37,939 nucleotides of DNA from an uncultured Duodenibacillus sp. (GCA_944390715.1 CALXQS010000020.1:1-37939); one strand, 5' to 3'. Positions 8,404-18,400 are shown, counted from the stretch's first letter. Numbers and translations are program-made. The notes: generated by a model not told the origin, from the letters alone.

Positions 8404-10197
8404 ATGGACAATATCCGCAATTTCTCAATCATCGCGCATATCGATCACGGAAAATCTACTCTTGCCGATCGCTTGATTCAGCGGTGCGGCGGACTGAGCG
8501 ACCGTGAAATGAGCGAGCAGGTGCTCGACAGCATGGATCTCGAGCGCGAGCGCGGCATTACGATCAAGGCCCAGACCGCAAGCCTCAAGTACAAGGCTAA
8601 GGACGGCAAGGTCTACGAACTCAACCTCATTGATACGCCCGGGCATGTCGACTTCTCCTACGAAGTGAGCCGCTCGCTTTCGGCTTGCGAAGGGGCGCTG
8701 CTCGTGGTTGATGCCACGCAAGGCGTAGAGGCCCAGACCGTAGCCAACTGCTACACAGCCATCGATCTCGGAGTTGAGGTTATTCCGGTTCTCAATAAGA
8801 TGGATCTCAACAGCGCCAATCCCGTGGCCGCGCAGGAAGAGATTGAAGACGTCATCGGCATTGACGCTACGGATGCCGTGCTGTGCTCGGCCAAGACCGG
8901 CATGGGAATCGACGATATTCTCGAGCGCATCGTGCGCGACGTGCCCCCGCCCAAGGGCGACCCCGATGCACCTCTGCAGGCGCTCATCATCGACAGCTGG
9001 TTTGACAATTATGTCGGCATCGTCACGCTGGTGCGCGTGGTCAACGGCGTGATTCGTCCCAAGGACAAGGTTAGGCTGATGGCCACCGGAGCAACGCATC
9101 TGGTCGAGCAGGTGGGCGTCTTTACGCCCAAGGCAAAAACCCGCGACTGCCTCAAGCCGGGAGAGGTTGGCTTTGTCGTCTCCGGCATCAAGGAACTCAA
9201 GGACGCGCGCGTCGGCGATACGATCACCTCTGCGGTCAATGGCGCAGAGTTGCCTTTGCCGGGCTTTAAGGAAGTCAAGCCGCAGGTGTTTGCCGGACTA
9301 TATCCTGTGGAGTCCAATCAGTACGACGCCCTAAGAGATGCTCTTTTGAAGCTGCAGCTCAATGACGCAGCGCTGCGCTTCGAGCCGGAGGTGTCTCAGG
9401 CTTTGGGCTTTGGTTTTCGCGCAGGATTTCTCGGGCTGCTGCACATGGACATCGTGCAGGAGCGGCTCGAGCGTGAATACGACATGGACCTCATCACCAC
9501 CGCTCCAAGCGTGGTCTACGAGGTGCTCATGACCAACGGCGAGGTCGTGCGTGTGGAAAATCCGAGCAAGATGCCACCGCCCGACAAAATCGCCGAGATT
9601 CGCGAGCCCATCGATACGGTTACGATTTTTGTTCCGAACGAGTATGTCGGCGCCGTGATGAAGCTGTGTCAGGAAAAGCGCGGCGTGCAGATCAATCTGG
9701 CCTATCACGGCCGTCAGGTTCATCTCACCTATGAGCTGCCCCTGGCTGAAATCGTGCTCGACTTTTTCGACCGCATGAAGTCGATAACCCGCGGCTACGC
9801 ATCCATGGACTATGAGTTCAAGGAATACCGTGCCTCGGACGTCGTCAAGGTCGACATGCTCATCAACGGCGACAGGGTTGACGCCTTGAGCACAATCGTG
9901 CACAGAACCAACGCGCAGTTCCGCGGCCGCGAAATCGCCGCTCGTCTGCGCTCGCTCATTCCGCGTCAGATGTACGATGTGGCGATTCAGGCGGCCATCG
10001 GCGCCAACATCATTGCTCGTGAAAACATCAAGGCGCTGCGCAAAAACGTGCTGGCCAAGTGCTACGGTGGCGACATTACCCGCAAGAAGAAGCTTTTGGA
10101 AAAGCAGAAGGCCGGCAAAAAGCGCATGAAGCAGGTCGGCAGCGTGGAAATTCCTCAGGAAGCCTTCCTCGCCATTTTGCAGGTTGAGGACAAGTAA
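8404..10197 (+). CDS. lepA: elongation factor 4 (LepA), ribosome-associated GTPase
   Basis: Translational GTPase acting on the ribosome (back-translocation or a role in initiation and biogenesis, depending on the study). Starting at ATG 8404 ([16 protein letters not shown]) it has 597 aa, the family length; the open frame back to 8347 is not family sequence. G1 AHIDHGKST (about residues 10-18), switch [13 protein letters not shown] (about 76), G4 NKMDL, then EF-G-like domains II, III and V and the LepA-specific C-terminal domain ([15 protein letters not shown] region near 510-540, ending ILQVEDK). No Shine-Dalgarno sequence is visible before the ATG. It heads the lepA-lepB-rnc-era-recO cluster; lepB follows after 15-21 nt. 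Confidence 0.97.
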   Translation: MDNIRNFSIIAHIDHGKSTLADRLIQRCGGLSDREMSEQVLDSMDLERERGITIKAQTASLKYKAKDGKVYELNLIDTPGHVDFSYEVSRSLSACEGALLVVDATQGVEAQTVANCYTAIDLGVEVIPVLNKMDLNSANPVAAQEEIEDVIGIDATDAVLCSAKTGMGIDDILERIVRDVPPPKGDPDAPLQALIIDSWFDNYVGIVTLVRVVNGVIRPKDKVRLMATGATHLVEQVGVFTPKAKTRDCLKPGEVGFVVSGIKELKDARVGDTITSAVNGAELPLPGFKEVKPQVFAGLYPVESNQYDALRDALLKLQLNDAALRFEPEVSQALGFGFRAGFLGLLHMDIVQERLEREYDMDLITTAPSVVYEVLMTNGEVVRVENPSKMPPPDKIAEIREPIDTVTIFVPNEYVGAVMKLCQEKRGVQINLAYHGRQVHLTYELPLAEIVLDFFDRMKSITRGYASMDYEFKEYRASDVVKVDMLINGDRVDALSTIVHRTNAQFRGREIAARLRSLIPRQMYDVAIQAAIGANIIARENIKALRKNVLAKCYGGDITRKKKLLEKQKAGKKRMKQVGSVEIPQEAFLAILQVEDK

Positions 10198-10218
10198 CCG
10201 TAGGTCGGATTTTTGAAA

Positions 10219-11109
10219 ATGAACTTTGCTCTTATCTTATTTTTGCTTACTGTTTTCACGGGCATCATGTATGTCCTTGAAAAAGTGCGCTTTCTTCCTG
10301 AGCGCAGGCGTCAGGCAGACGCGGCCGCTCGTGAGTTCGAATCATCAAACCGCGAGGCGATTGATCGAGGCGAGAAGGCTGTCATTGATGCAAGAAACGC
10401 CATCTACGCCAAGGCGATGAAGGAGCCCTGGTGGCTCGACTATACCGCGGGACTTTTTCCCGTGATCGCCATTGTGTTTTTGCTGCGCTCGTTTCTGTTT
10501 GAGCCTTTTCGCATTCCGTCGGGCTCCATGCTGCCCACTCTGTACATTGGCGACTTCATTCTCGTCAACAAGTACGACTACGGCATCCGTTTGCCGGTGA
10601 TCAATACCAAGATCATCAGCATCGGCGAGCCTGAGCGCGGCGATGTTGTTGTCTTTCGTTATCCGATGGATGAATCGATGGACTACATCAAGCGAGTGAT
10701 CGGCGTGCCGGGCGATACGGTCGAGTACGTCAACAAGCAGATTCGCGTCAACGGCCAGACCATTGAGCAAAAGCTGGTGGGCGATTGGGTTGATCCGTTT
10801 TCCATGGTCACGCTTTCTCGCCGTACGGAGACGATCGGAGAGGTTGTGCACGATATTGCCGTCGACAACCGCATGGGGCCGGGACTGCGCGGACGTCCCT
10901 ATGATCGCGTCGGCAATGGCTGCACGTACTTTGAAAACGGTTTTCGCTGCCGCGTTCCTGAAGGCCAGTATTTTGTGATGGGCGACAATCGAGACAACAG
11001 CGAAGACAGTCGTTATTGGGGGTTTGTCGAAGACCGGCAGCTTGTCGGCAAGGCTGTGGCTATTTGGGCAAACTTCAGCGAGATGTCCCGCGTGGGCGGC
11101 ATCGACTAA
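10219..11109 (+). CDS. lepB: signal peptidase I
   Basis: Inner-membrane serine protease that removes signal peptides from exported proteins. Counting from ATG 10219 it has 296 aa; a TTG two codons upstream is the alternative. There are two N-terminal membrane segments (about 3-19 and 79-94). The catalytic Ser lies in PSGSMLPTL (about S103) and the catalytic Lys in MDYIKRVIGVPGD (about K158); the C-terminal box MGDNRDNSEDSRYWGFV is intact. It follows lepA closely and is followed by rnc after 21 nt, the conserved proteobacterial order. Confidence 0.96.
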   Translation: MNFALILFLLTVFTGIMYVLEKVRFLPERRRQADAAAREFESSNREAIDRGEKAVIDARNAIYAKAMKEPWWLDYTAGLFPVIAIVFLLRSFLFEPFRIPSGSMLPTLYIGDFILVNKYDYGIRLPVINTKIISIGEPERGDVVVFRYPMDESMDYIKRVIGVPGDTVEYVNKQIRVNGQTIEQKLVGDWVDPFSMVTLSRRTETIGEVVHDIAVDNRMGPGLRGRPYDRVGNGCTYFENGFRCRVPEGQYFVMGDNRDNSEDSRYWGFVEDRQLVGKAVAIWANFSEMSRVGGID

Positions 11110-11130
11110 ATGCGTTAAGGTTCACAACTG

Positions 11131-11844
11131 ATGAGTTTTCATAGAGAAGTTCTGAGCATCGAAGAGCTTGAAAGCCGCATCGGCTACGTGTTTGAAAATA
11201 AGTCGATCGTCAAGCGCGCGCTCACTCACCGCAGTTTTGCGGCCGATCACAACGAAAGACTGGAGTTTCTCGGCGACTCCGTGCTCAACTGCGTCATTGG
11301 CTACGCGCTTTTCCTGCGCGACAAGCACTTTACCGAAGGCGTGCTCTCGCGAGCGCGAGCCAATTTGGTGTGCGAGAAGGCGCTCAATGAGATTGCACGA
11401 GAAATCGACATCGGCGCTTTTATCTATCTGGGCGACGGCGAGCTCAAAACCGGTGGTGCCGCGCGGCCGTCGATTCTTGCTGATGCCTGCGAGGCGGTTT
11501 TTGGCGCTGTGTTTCTCGATGGCGGTTTTGAAAAGGCCCGGGAAGTCATTCTGCGGCTGTATGAGCCGATTCTGACGAGCGCGGCGATGGCGCACGAGCG
11601 GCTCGACAAAGATGCCAAGACGAAGCTGCAGGAATATCTGCAGGGGCTGCGCTATCCGCTTCCTGAATACAAGGTGATGAGCGTCAGCGGTCCATCCCAC
11701 AAGCAGGTTTTTCATTGCTCCTGCACGATTCCAAAACTGCAGATCGTCGAACACGGCGAGGGGCAAAGCCGCAGAGCCGGCGAGCAGGAGGCCGCCGAAA
11801 AGGCGCTCAAGCGCGCGCTTGAGCTTGCGGCTCAGCACTCTTAA
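11131..11844 (+). CDS. rnc: ribonuclease III
   Basis: Cytosolic double-strand-specific endoribonuclease that processes rRNA precursors and structured mRNAs. It has 237 aa. The signature NERLEFLGDSVL (residues 41-52) contains the metal-binding Glu and Asp. The second acidic cluster DACEAVFGAVFLDGGF follows at about 115-130, and a C-terminal double-stranded-RNA-binding domain from about 158 ends with the GQSRRAGEQEAAEKAL helix. It lies between lepB and era, as in many proteobacteria. Confidence 0.97.
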   Translation: MSFHREVLSIEELESRIGYVFENKSIVKRALTHRSFAADHNERLEFLGDSVLNCVIGYALFLRDKHFTEGVLSRARANLVCEKALNEIAREIDIGAFIYLGDGELKTGGAARPSILADACEAVFGAVFLDGGFEKAREVILRLYEPILTSAAMAHERLDKDAKTKLQEYLQGLRYPLPEYKVMSVSGPSHKQVFHCSCTIPKLQIVEHGEGQSRRAGEQEAAEKALKRALELAAQHS

Positions 11845-11864
11845 ATCACCACGGCAAGCGCACT

Positions 11865-12839
11865 ATGACAGAATCTGACAAACAAGACGGCAATGCTCAG
11901 TTTGAAGCAATGCTGGCCGCGGCCATTAAGCCTGCGGCAAAAAAAGAACTTCCAGAAGATTTTCGATGCGGGTACGTGGCGGTGGTCGGGCGCCCGAATG
12001 TGGGGAAGTCAACGCTGATCAACGCCATGGTGGGCGAAAAGGTGTCGATCACCTCGAAAAAGCCGCAGACCACGCGCGATCGAGTGCTGGGCGTGGCGAC
12101 GTGCGACGATGCGCAGATTGTTTTTGTCGATACGCCGGGTTTTCAGTCAAAGTATTCCTCGCAGCTTCTCAAGCGCATGAACCGTACGGTTCGCAGCGCT
12201 TTGGCCGACGTCGACTGCGTGCTTTTTGTGATTGATGCAGCTGGCTGGAAGAACGAGGACATGGAGGTTCTCAAGCTCGTTGACCGGCAGGCGCAAAACG
12301 TGATTCTCGTGCTCAACAAGATCGATTTGGTGCGCGACAAGAAAAAGCTGCTGCCGTTGATGGCAGATTCTATGCAGCGCTTCAACTTTGCAGCCATTGT
12401 GCCGGTGAGCGGCGAAAAGGCCAAGATGCTCGGCGACCTCCAGAACGAGATCAAGAAGCATCTGCCCGTTTCGAGTCCTTATTTTGATCCGGACCTGTAC
12501 ACCGACAAGTCGCCTCGCTTCATCGTCGCCGAGACGATCCGCGAGAAGGCGTTCAGACTTTTGGGCGATGAACTGCCTTATGGCGTAGCGGTCATGATCG
12601 AATCTTGGAAAGAGGATGACGAGCACGCTGAGATTGTTGCAGTTCTCATTGTGGAGCGCGACAGCCACAAGCCGATCGTCATTGGCGAAAAAGGCGCCAA
12701 GCTGCGCGAAATTGGCCGTCTGGCACGTGCTGACATTGCCAAGCTTCTCGACAAGCGCGTGCATCTTGAAGTCTGGGTGCGCGTACGCAAAGGCTGGAGC
12801 GACGATGCCCGCGTATTGAAGTCTCTGGGCTACGAATAG
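11865..12839 (+). CDS. era: GTPase Era
   Basis: Essential Ras-like GTPase that binds the 3' end of 16S rRNA and helps 30S maturation. It has 324 aa, with a short extra N-terminus of about 30 residues before the G domain. G1 is GRPNVGKSTL, switch I KPQTTRD, G3 DTPGF, G4 NKIDL, and the C-terminal KH domain carries VIGEKGAKLREIGRLAR. It follows rnc after 20 nt; recO follows after 31 nt. Confidence 0.97.
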   Translation: MTESDKQDGNAQFEAMLAAAIKPAAKKELPEDFRCGYVAVVGRPNVGKSTLINAMVGEKVSITSKKPQTTRDRVLGVATCDDAQIVFVDTPGFQSKYSSQLLKRMNRTVRSALADVDCVLFVIDAAGWKNEDMEVLKLVDRQAQNVILVLNKIDLVRDKKKLLPLMADSMQRFNFAAIVPVSGEKAKMLGDLQNEIKKHLPVSSPYFDPDLYTDKSPRFIVAETIREKAFRLLGDELPYGVAVMIESWKEDDEHAEIVAVLIVERDSHKPIVIGEKGAKLREIGRLARADIAKLLDKRVHLEVWVRVRKGWSDDARVLKSLGYE

Positions 12840-12870
12840 TTTTTTTCATCAGCATTGAGCTTCAGCAGCC

Positions 12871-13674
12871 ATGATCTCGCAAAAGACAGCGCCGGAGTTT
12901 GCGCAGGCTGATCAGCTTACGCAAAGCGAGCGCCTTTTTGCTGCCCGTGCGGCCCAGCCTAGGCCAGCACTTTTGCGGGCAAGAAACGAGCCGGCCTATG
13001 TTCTGGCCGCTTGGCCATGGAAGGAAACAAGCCTTATTGCCGAAATTCTCACCCCGCACTACGGCAGAGTGTCTGTAACGGTTCGGGGTGCCAAACGGCC
13101 GGGTACGAAGTTCCGAGGACTCATCAATGCATTTGTGCCGCTGGTGGTCAATTTTTCCGGAGCCGGAGAAGTAAAGAATCTCACCGACGCCAAGTGGCTC
13201 GGCGGACTTGCGCCGATTGCTCCGCAGTCGCTGGTTTCTGCCTTTTACGTCACCGAGCTTGTTTTAAAACTCACCGTTCGTGAAGATCCTAGTCAGGAGC
13301 TGTTTGCTGCTTATGCGCAGGCTCTCACGGAACTGTCCCATGAGCAAGGCATAGGACTGGAGGCAGTCCTGCGGCGTTTTGAAGTGAAGCTGCTGCGCGC
13401 CCTCGGCTGGGGGACGTTTTTGGCTGACGAAAAAGAGGCTTTCGACACCCGTGCCTGGGTGGTGAGAGAAGGCGAAATTCGGGCAATCGAATCAGCTGGG
13501 CCCGAGCAGGGAGAAATTTCTCCGGCAGTGGTACGGGCCATTGCCGCGTGCGATTTTAAGGATGCCGGCATCGTCCGGGCGGCAAGACCGGTTTTGCGCT
13601 CCATTATCAGCTACTATGTGGGCGACAAGGGACTTCAGACACGCTCGACCATGGCTCGTTGGGCCATGCTTTGA
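12871..13674 (+). CDS. recO: DNA repair protein RecO
   Basis: Recombination mediator that works with RecR and RecF to load RecA on SSB-coated single-stranded DNA. It has 267 aa. The N-terminal OB-fold contains AYVLAAWPWKETSLI, LTPHYGRVSVTVRGAKRPGT and FRGLINAFVPL, with a helical C-terminal part ending in LRSIISYYVG. There is an N-terminal extension of about 40 residues before the OB-fold. ATG 12871 has no clear ribosome site, suggesting coupling to era. No zinc-finger cysteines are present, as in other proteobacterial RecO. Confidence 0.92.
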   Translation: MISQKTAPEFAQADQLTQSERLFAARAAQPRPALLRARNEPAYVLAAWPWKETSLIAEILTPHYGRVSVTVRGAKRPGTKFRGLINAFVPLVVNFSGAGEVKNLTDAKWLGGLAPIAPQSLVSAFYVTELVLKLTVREDPSQELFAAYAQALTELSHEQGIGLEAVLRRFEVKLLRALGWGTFLADEKEAFDTRAWVVREGEIRAIESAGPEQGEISPAVVRAIAACDFKDAGIVRAARPVLRSIISYYVGDKGLQTRSTMARWAML

Positions 13675-13721
13675 GCTTGAGCGGCTGAAGCGTTTTCTGT
13701 GCTGATGACATTTATAGGCTT

Positions 13722-13751
13722 GGCAGCTTTGCCGGCTGCCTGATTTTTTTT
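13722..13751 (+). terminator. rho-independent terminator or attenuator directly before pdxJ
   Basis: GGCAGC and GCTGCC (about 13722-13740) form a stem with loop TTTGCCG, followed after TGA by eight T. The T-run ends only 3 nt before the pdxJ start codon, so it separates pdxJ from the lepA-recO transcript and leaves no room for a normal ribosome site. Confidence 0.75.
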
Positions 13752-13754
13752 CGC

Positions 13755-14525
13755 ATGCTCACAAAACTTTCCGTCAATCTCAACAAGATTGCGCTCATCC
13801 GCAATTCCAGAGAAGGCAATACGCCGTCAGTCACGCTTTTTGCTGCGCTTGCTCTAAAGGCAGGCGCAGCAGGCATAACCGTGCATCCGCGTCCCGACCA
13901 AAGGCACATTCGAGCCGATGATGTGCCGGCATTGGCTCGTCTGATCGCGCGTTGGCCGGGCCGTGAATTCAATATTGAAGGCAATCCCTTCATGAACCTC
14001 ATGGAGCACGCCGAGAGTGCTCGTCCTCACCAGCTCACCTTTGTTCCTGACGATGCGGCTCAAAAAACGAGTGACCACGGCTTTGATCTTGAAAAGTCCG
14101 CCAAGGATCTTTTGCCGTTGATTCGCCGCGGCCATGAGCTCGGGGCTCGCGTCAGCATCTTTATGGATCCGGTGCCTGAGCAGATGGCGCTTGCCAAGGA
14201 AATTGGCGCAGATCGCGTCGAACTCTATACCGAGAGCTATGCGGCGGCTTGCGGAACGATTGATGAAGAAAATACGCTCAGACGCTATGCTGCGGCGGCT
14301 CGTGCGGCTTATGATGCGGGCCTTGGCGTCAACGCAGGGCACGATCTGAGCCTGACCAATCTGCTGCCGCTTCTGGTTGCATGTGAAAACGTTGCCGAAG
14401 TCTCAATCGGTCACGCCCTTGTTTCCGAGGCGCTGCAGTACGGCATGACCGAAACTGTCGGGCGCTACAACGGGGTGCTGCTTGAGGCGGCTGACCGCAT
14501 CTGCGCCAAGACGCAGCCTAAGTAA
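13755..14525 (+). CDS. pdxJ: pyridoxine 5'-phosphate synthase PdxJ (non-canonical type)
   Basis: Forms pyridoxine 5'-phosphate from 1-deoxyxylulose 5-phosphate and aminoacetone phosphate in vitamin B6 synthesis; TIM barrel, cytosolic. It has 256 aa. Motifs are LSVNLNKIALIRNSR, ITVHPRPDQRHIRADDV, FNIEGNPF, DRVELYTESYAAACG, VNAGHDLSLTNLLPLL and VSIGHALVSEAL. These resemble the PdxJ type I associate with Bacteroidota and some Xanthomonadales (TVHPRPDxRHI, EFNIEG, VELYT, NAGHDLS). The usual Burkholderiales form instead has VNIDHVATLR, ITLHLREDRRHI, NAGHGL and NIGHAI. The start directly follows a terminator and has no Shine-Dalgarno sequence. The acpS gene that often follows pdxJ is absent; nagZ comes next. 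Confidence 0.93.
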   Translation: MLTKLSVNLNKIALIRNSREGNTPSVTLFAALALKAGAAGITVHPRPDQRHIRADDVPALARLIARWPGREFNIEGNPFMNLMEHAESARPHQLTFVPDDAAQKTSDHGFDLEKSAKDLLPLIRRGHELGARVSIFMDPVPEQMALAKEIGADRVELYTESYAAACGTIDEENTLRRYAAAARAAYDAGLGVNAGHDLSLTNLLPLLVACENVAEVSIGHALVSEALQYGMTETVGRYNGVLLEAADRICAKTQPK

Positions 14526-14555
14526 TCCAAGTTGTTTGCATGAGGAAATAAACGC

Positions 14556-15566
14556 ATGCTCGGACCGGTTGTTTGCGATATAGCATCGACGGAGCTGACT
14601 CCGCAGGAAGCGCGCCGCATCGCTCATCGCCACGTGGGGATGGTGATTCTTTTTACGCGCAATTATGAAAATCCCCAGCAGCTTGCGCGATTGTGCGCCC
14701 AGATTCATTCCGTCAAGCCGGGCGTTCTGATTGCCGTGGATCACGAAGGCGGTCGAGTGCAGAGGTTTCGTGAAGGGTTTACTGAGATTCCCTCCATGCA
14801 CGCCTATGGGGAAATGTACAAAAATGATCCGGAAGCTGCGGCCAGAGCGCTCACGGCTGCAGGCTTTGTGCTTGCTTCGGAGCTTCGTTCGTGCGGCGTG
14901 GATTTTTCGTTTGCCCCTGTTCTTGATCTTGACTGGGGGCGCAGCGCAATCATCGGAGAACGATCCTTCGGATTGGATCCGCGGGTTGTCGTGCGGCTTG
15001 CACGCGCCCTAAGCCAGGGCATGCTGATGGCTGGCTTTGCCAACTGCGGCAAGCATTTTCCCGGACACGGATGGGCGCAGGCCGACAGTCATGTGGCGCT
15101 GCCCGTCGACGAGCGTCCGGCCGAACGCATTGAGTTGGCCGATACCAAGCCCTACAGCTGGATGGGGATCGGGCTTGCCTCGATTATGACTGCGCATATT
15201 GTGTATTCGGCCTACGATTCGCAGCCGGCTACGTTTTCATCTGTGATCCTCAAAGGATTGCTGCGCGACAAGCTTAAATTCACCGGCTTTGTCTTTTCCG
15301 ACGACTTGTCTATGCAGGGTGCGAAAAATGCCGGCACCTACGTCGAGCGTGCCCGCAAGGCGCTTGAGGCAGGCTGCGACGGGCTGATTTGCTGCAACGC
15401 TCCCGATGAGGTCGACGGCATGCTTGCCGAGCTCGTCTTCGAGCCCGACCAGCACTGGCGCGAGAGAGCTTCGCTTTTGGCGCCGCGCACGGCTGCCTAT
15501 GATCGACAAATGCTTGAGTCCTCGCATATTTACAAGACGGCTCGAACGCTGATGGCTGTGCGTTAG
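14556..15566 (+). CDS. nagZ: beta-N-acetylhexosaminidase NagZ
   Basis: Cytosolic glycoside hydrolase family 3 enzyme that removes GlcNAc from anhydromuropeptides during cell-wall recycling. It has 336 aa, the usual size of single-domain NagZ. The opening LGPVVCDIASTELTPQEARRI-like region is typical, followed by IAVDHEGGRVQRF, the family signature KHFPGHGWAQADSHVALP (about 167-184; catalytic His and Asp) and the nucleophile region FVFSDDLSMQGA. A GAGGA ribosome site lies 9 nt before ATG 14556. It follows pdxJ after 30 nt and may be co-transcribed with it. Confidence 0.95.
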   Translation: MLGPVVCDIASTELTPQEARRIAHRHVGMVILFTRNYENPQQLARLCAQIHSVKPGVLIAVDHEGGRVQRFREGFTEIPSMHAYGEMYKNDPEAAARALTAAGFVLASELRSCGVDFSFAPVLDLDWGRSAIIGERSFGLDPRVVVRLARALSQGMLMAGFANCGKHFPGHGWAQADSHVALPVDERPAERIELADTKPYSWMGIGLASIMTAHIVYSAYDSQPATFSSVILKGLLRDKLKFTGFVFSDDLSMQGAKNAGTYVERARKALEAGCDGLICCNAPDEVDGMLAELVFEPDQHWRERASLLAPRTAAYDRQMLESSHIYKTARTLMAVR

Positions 15567-15640
15567 CGTTATATTGAAGTGTTTTTTTGCACAACTGCTT
15601 TCCTCGGCGGCAAGCACTCGGAAAGCGAATAGGTCACGGT

Positions 15641-16819
15641 ATGATCATTGAATCGCTTCTGGATACGGATCTCTACAAGTTCACCATGATGCAGTGCGTT
15701 CTGCATCAATTTCCCGGCGCAAACTGCACCTATCGCTTTAAGTGCCGTACTCCGGGAATTGATCTCAGCAGGTATGCTGCGGAAATTCAAGACGAGATTG
15801 ATCATCTCTGTTCGCTCACGCTGCGCGAGGATGAACTCGAGTACCTGCGAGGGCTTCGTTTCATCAAAGATGATTTTGTGGAATTTCTGAGCCTGTTTCA
15901 TCTCAAGGCCAAGTATGTGCATGTGCGGCCGGATGCGACTGCGTCGGCCGGGCTGGACATAACAGTCGAAGGACCGTGGCTGCACACGATTTTGTTTGAA
16001 ATTCCGATTCTTGCCATTGTCAACGAAGTCTATTTCCGGCATTTGATGCCCGATCCCGACGTAAAAGAGGGCATGAAGAGGCTGCGCGCCAAGATTGCCA
16101 TGGTGCTTGACGAGCCCGACAACGAAAATATTCGCATCAGCGACTTCGGCACCCGGCGTCGGTTCTCGTGCCGCTGGCAAAAGAAAGTGATCGAGACGCT
16201 GATTGCCGAAATGGGGCGCGTGTTTTTTTCGGGCACGAGCAACGTGATGTATGCCAAGGATTTCGGTCTGATTCCAATGGGAACAATGGCGCATGAATAT
16301 CTTCAGGCGTGTCAGGCGCTCGGCCCCCGGCTTCGCGACAGTCAGACGTACGGCTTTCAGATGTGGGCCAAAGAGTACAGAGGCGACCTGGGAATTGCCC
16401 TTGCCGACGTCTATGGAACGGAGCCGTTTCTCAAGGACTTCGACATGTACTTCTGCAAGCTTTTCGACGGCGCGCGGCATGACTCTGGAGATCCTTTCAT
16501 TTGGGGCGAGAAGATGATTGAGCACTACGCGGCCAATAAGTGCGATCCTCGAAGCAAGACGCTCATCTTCTCGGATTCGCTTGATTTTCCGCGCATCATT
16601 GAGCTCTACAGACGGTTCAATCACCGCATCCGCATGGGATTCGGCGTGGGAACGAACTTGATGAACGATCTCGGGCCGCAGCCGCTCAACATCGTCATGA
16701 AGATGGTTCGCTGCAACGGCCAGCCTGTGGCGAAGATTTCAGATACGCCGGGCAAAGGCATGTGCGAAGATGAGACGTACCTGGCCTATCTCAAGCAGGT
16801 CTTCGGAATCAAGCAATAA
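15641..16819 (+). CDS. pncB: nicotinate phosphoribosyltransferase
   Basis: Converts nicotinate and PRPP, with ATP, to nicotinate mononucleotide in NAD salvage. From ATG 15641 ([16 protein letters not shown]) it has 392 aa, the family length; the longer frame from a TTG at 15587 is not family sequence. Motifs are [47 protein letters not shown], and [18 protein letters not shown] with the region around the autophosphorylated His. The C-terminal [11 protein letters not shown] phosphate-binding loop is present. An AGG ribosome site sits 7 nt upstream. It follows nagZ after 74 nt without a clear terminator between. Confidence 0.95.
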   Translation: MIIESLLDTDLYKFTMMQCVLHQFPGANCTYRFKCRTPGIDLSRYAAEIQDEIDHLCSLTLREDELEYLRGLRFIKDDFVEFLSLFHLKAKYVHVRPDATASAGLDITVEGPWLHTILFEIPILAIVNEVYFRHLMPDPDVKEGMKRLRAKIAMVLDEPDNENIRISDFGTRRRFSCRWQKKVIETLIAEMGRVFFSGTSNVMYAKDFGLIPMGTMAHEYLQACQALGPRLRDSQTYGFQMWAKEYRGDLGIALADVYGTEPFLKDFDMYFCKLFDGARHDSGDPFIWGEKMIEHYAANKCDPRSKTLIFSDSLDFPRIIELYRRFNHRIRMGFGVGTNLMNDLGPQPLNIVMKMVRCNGQPVAKISDTPGKGMCEDETYLAYLKQVFGIKQ

Positions 16820-16869
16820 CGTAGACCGAGAGCAAAAGAGGCAATAAGACGGAGTTGACTGTGAAAATG

Positions 16870-16898
16870 TTAACCCTGTCATTTTTTTTAGCTAAAAT
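16870..16898 (+). promoter_or_regulatory. putative sigma-70 promoter of the antiporter gene
   Basis: TTAACC (16870-16875) and TAAAAT (16893-16898) are 17 bp apart, in the gap after pncB and about 70 bp before the GTG start of the next gene. Confidence 0.45.
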
Positions 16899-16970
16899 CA
16901 AGTCCGAGATTGAACTGTGCGATGGTTCAGCGCATGGTTTGAGTTGATTAACTCCGAGGAGTCTTTGAAA

Positions 16971-18377
16971 GTGAACCTTGCGAAGATATTTGCGGCAATG
17001 TTTTTTGCCGCAGCGCCTGCGCTCGCGTCAGCAGCGTCGCTTAACGGTGCCGAGCTTTCCATCATTTGGGCACTGCCTTTTGCGGGCATTTTGCTGTCGA
17101 TTGCCCTGTGTCCGCTTTTCGTTCCCAGCTTCTGGCATCACCATTTCGGCAAGGTCGCTGTGTTTTGGGGCGCCTGCTGCGTGATTCCGCTGTTTATGGC
17201 GTATGAGCCGGCGGTTGCCACCGGTGCCGTGGCCCATGCAATCTTGGGCGACTACATTCCGTTTCTGCTCTTTGTGGGCGCGCTCTTTATTGTGGCCGGC
17301 GGCATTCACATCCGCGGCAGCTTTGTGGGCAAGCCCATCGTCAATGCAGGCTTTTTGTTCGTAGGGGCATTTCTTGCAAACCTCATGGGCACGACGGGTG
17401 CAGCCATGCTGCTGATTCGTCCGCTCATCGCAGCCAACGAAGGTCGCCGCTACAAGATGCACACCTTCATCTTCTTTATCTTTATTGTGGCCAATATCGG
17501 AGGCTGTCTGACGCCTTTGGGCGATCCGCCTCTGTTTTTGGGCTTTTTGCGAGGCGTTGAGTTCTTCTGGACTGCCGAGCACCTGATTCTGCCGCTGTTG
17601 TGCGTGCTTGCTATATTGCTGGCAATCTACCTGGCAATTGACAGCTACTTCTTTGCGAAGGAAAAGCGTGAAGGGCTCTTTGTCGAAAGCACTGAAAAAA
17701 CAAAGTTCAGCCTTGACGGCAGCATCAATCTGCTCTACCTGCTCGGCATTGTCTGCACGGTGCTGATGAGCGGCATCTGGAAGCCCGGCGTGAGCTTTAA
17801 TGTGCTTTCTGTCGAAATTACGCTTCAGGGTCTGGTGCGCGACATTCTCTTTGTGTGCTTTGCCGCTGCGTCGCTTTTGACCACTCCCAAGATTGCCCGC
17901 GAGGGAAATCAGTTTACTTTTGATCCGATTCTTGAGGTCGGCAAGCTCTTTTTCGGCATCTTCCTTTGCATCGTGCCGGTGCTTGAGATGCTGCGCGCGG
18001 GCTCGCACGGCGCTTTTGCTCCGCTTGTTGCGCTTGTGACGGATGAGGCGGGCGAATTCAACAACGTCATGTTCTTCTGGCTGACCGGCTCGCTCTCCTC
18101 CGTGCTTGACAATGCGCCTACGTACTTGGCGTTCTTTAATCTTGCCGGCGGCGATCCTGTTGCTTTGATGACTGAACACAGCCATACCCTGATGGCTATT
18201 TCCATGGGCTCGGTGTTCATGGGAGCTGTGACCTATATCGGCAATGCGCCCAACTTCATGACCGTGAGCATCGCTCACGAGCGCGGCATCAAGATGCCGA
18301 CGTTCTTCGGGTACATGATTTGGTCGGTCGGCATCCTCTTCCCGACATTCTTTATTGTCGACATGATCTTCCTGTAA
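16971..18377 (+). CDS. sodium:proton antiporter / citrate-transporter-like membrane protein (ion transporter superfamily)
   Basis: Polytopic inner-membrane protein of the ion transporter (ArsB/NhaD, CitMHS) superfamily, probably exchanging Na+ for H+; substrate not provable from sequence. I choose GTG 16971, 9 nt after a GAGGAG ribosome site, giving 468 aa with a first hydrophobic segment FAAMFFAAAPALASAAS that resembles a signal peptide. About eleven further membrane segments follow. Conserved-looking motifs are NAGFLFVGAFLANLMGTTGAAML, ANIGGCLTPLGDPPLFLGFLRGV and SLSSVLDNAPTYLAFFNLAGG, with the ion-path Asn/Asp residues typical of NhaD-like proteins. It is a single gene with its own promoter and terminator. 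Confidence 0.85.
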   Translation: MNLAKIFAAMFFAAAPALASAASLNGAELSIIWALPFAGILLSIALCPLFVPSFWHHHFGKVAVFWGACCVIPLFMAYEPAVATGAVAHAILGDYIPFLLFVGALFIVAGGIHIRGSFVGKPIVNAGFLFVGAFLANLMGTTGAAMLLIRPLIAANEGRRYKMHTFIFFIFIVANIGGCLTPLGDPPLFLGFLRGVEFFWTAEHLILPLLCVLAILLAIYLAIDSYFFAKEKREGLFVESTEKTKFSLDGSINLLYLLGIVCTVLMSGIWKPGVSFNVLSVEITLQGLVRDILFVCFAAASLLTTPKIAREGNQFTFDPILEVGKLFFGIFLCIVPVLEMLRAGSHGAFAPLVALVTDEAGEFNNVMFFWLTGSLSSVLDNAPTYLAFFNLAGGDPVALMTEHSHTLMAISMGSVFMGAVTYIGNAPNFMTVSIAHERGIKMPTFFGYMIWSVGILFPTFFIVDMIFL

Positions 18378-18400
18378 AAGATCATCCTCTGTGATTTAGG

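Noticed and set aside
15587..15640. 18-codon N-terminal extension of pncB from a TTG
   Set aside because: No family similarity and no ribosome site; ATG 15641 gives the conserved N-terminus.
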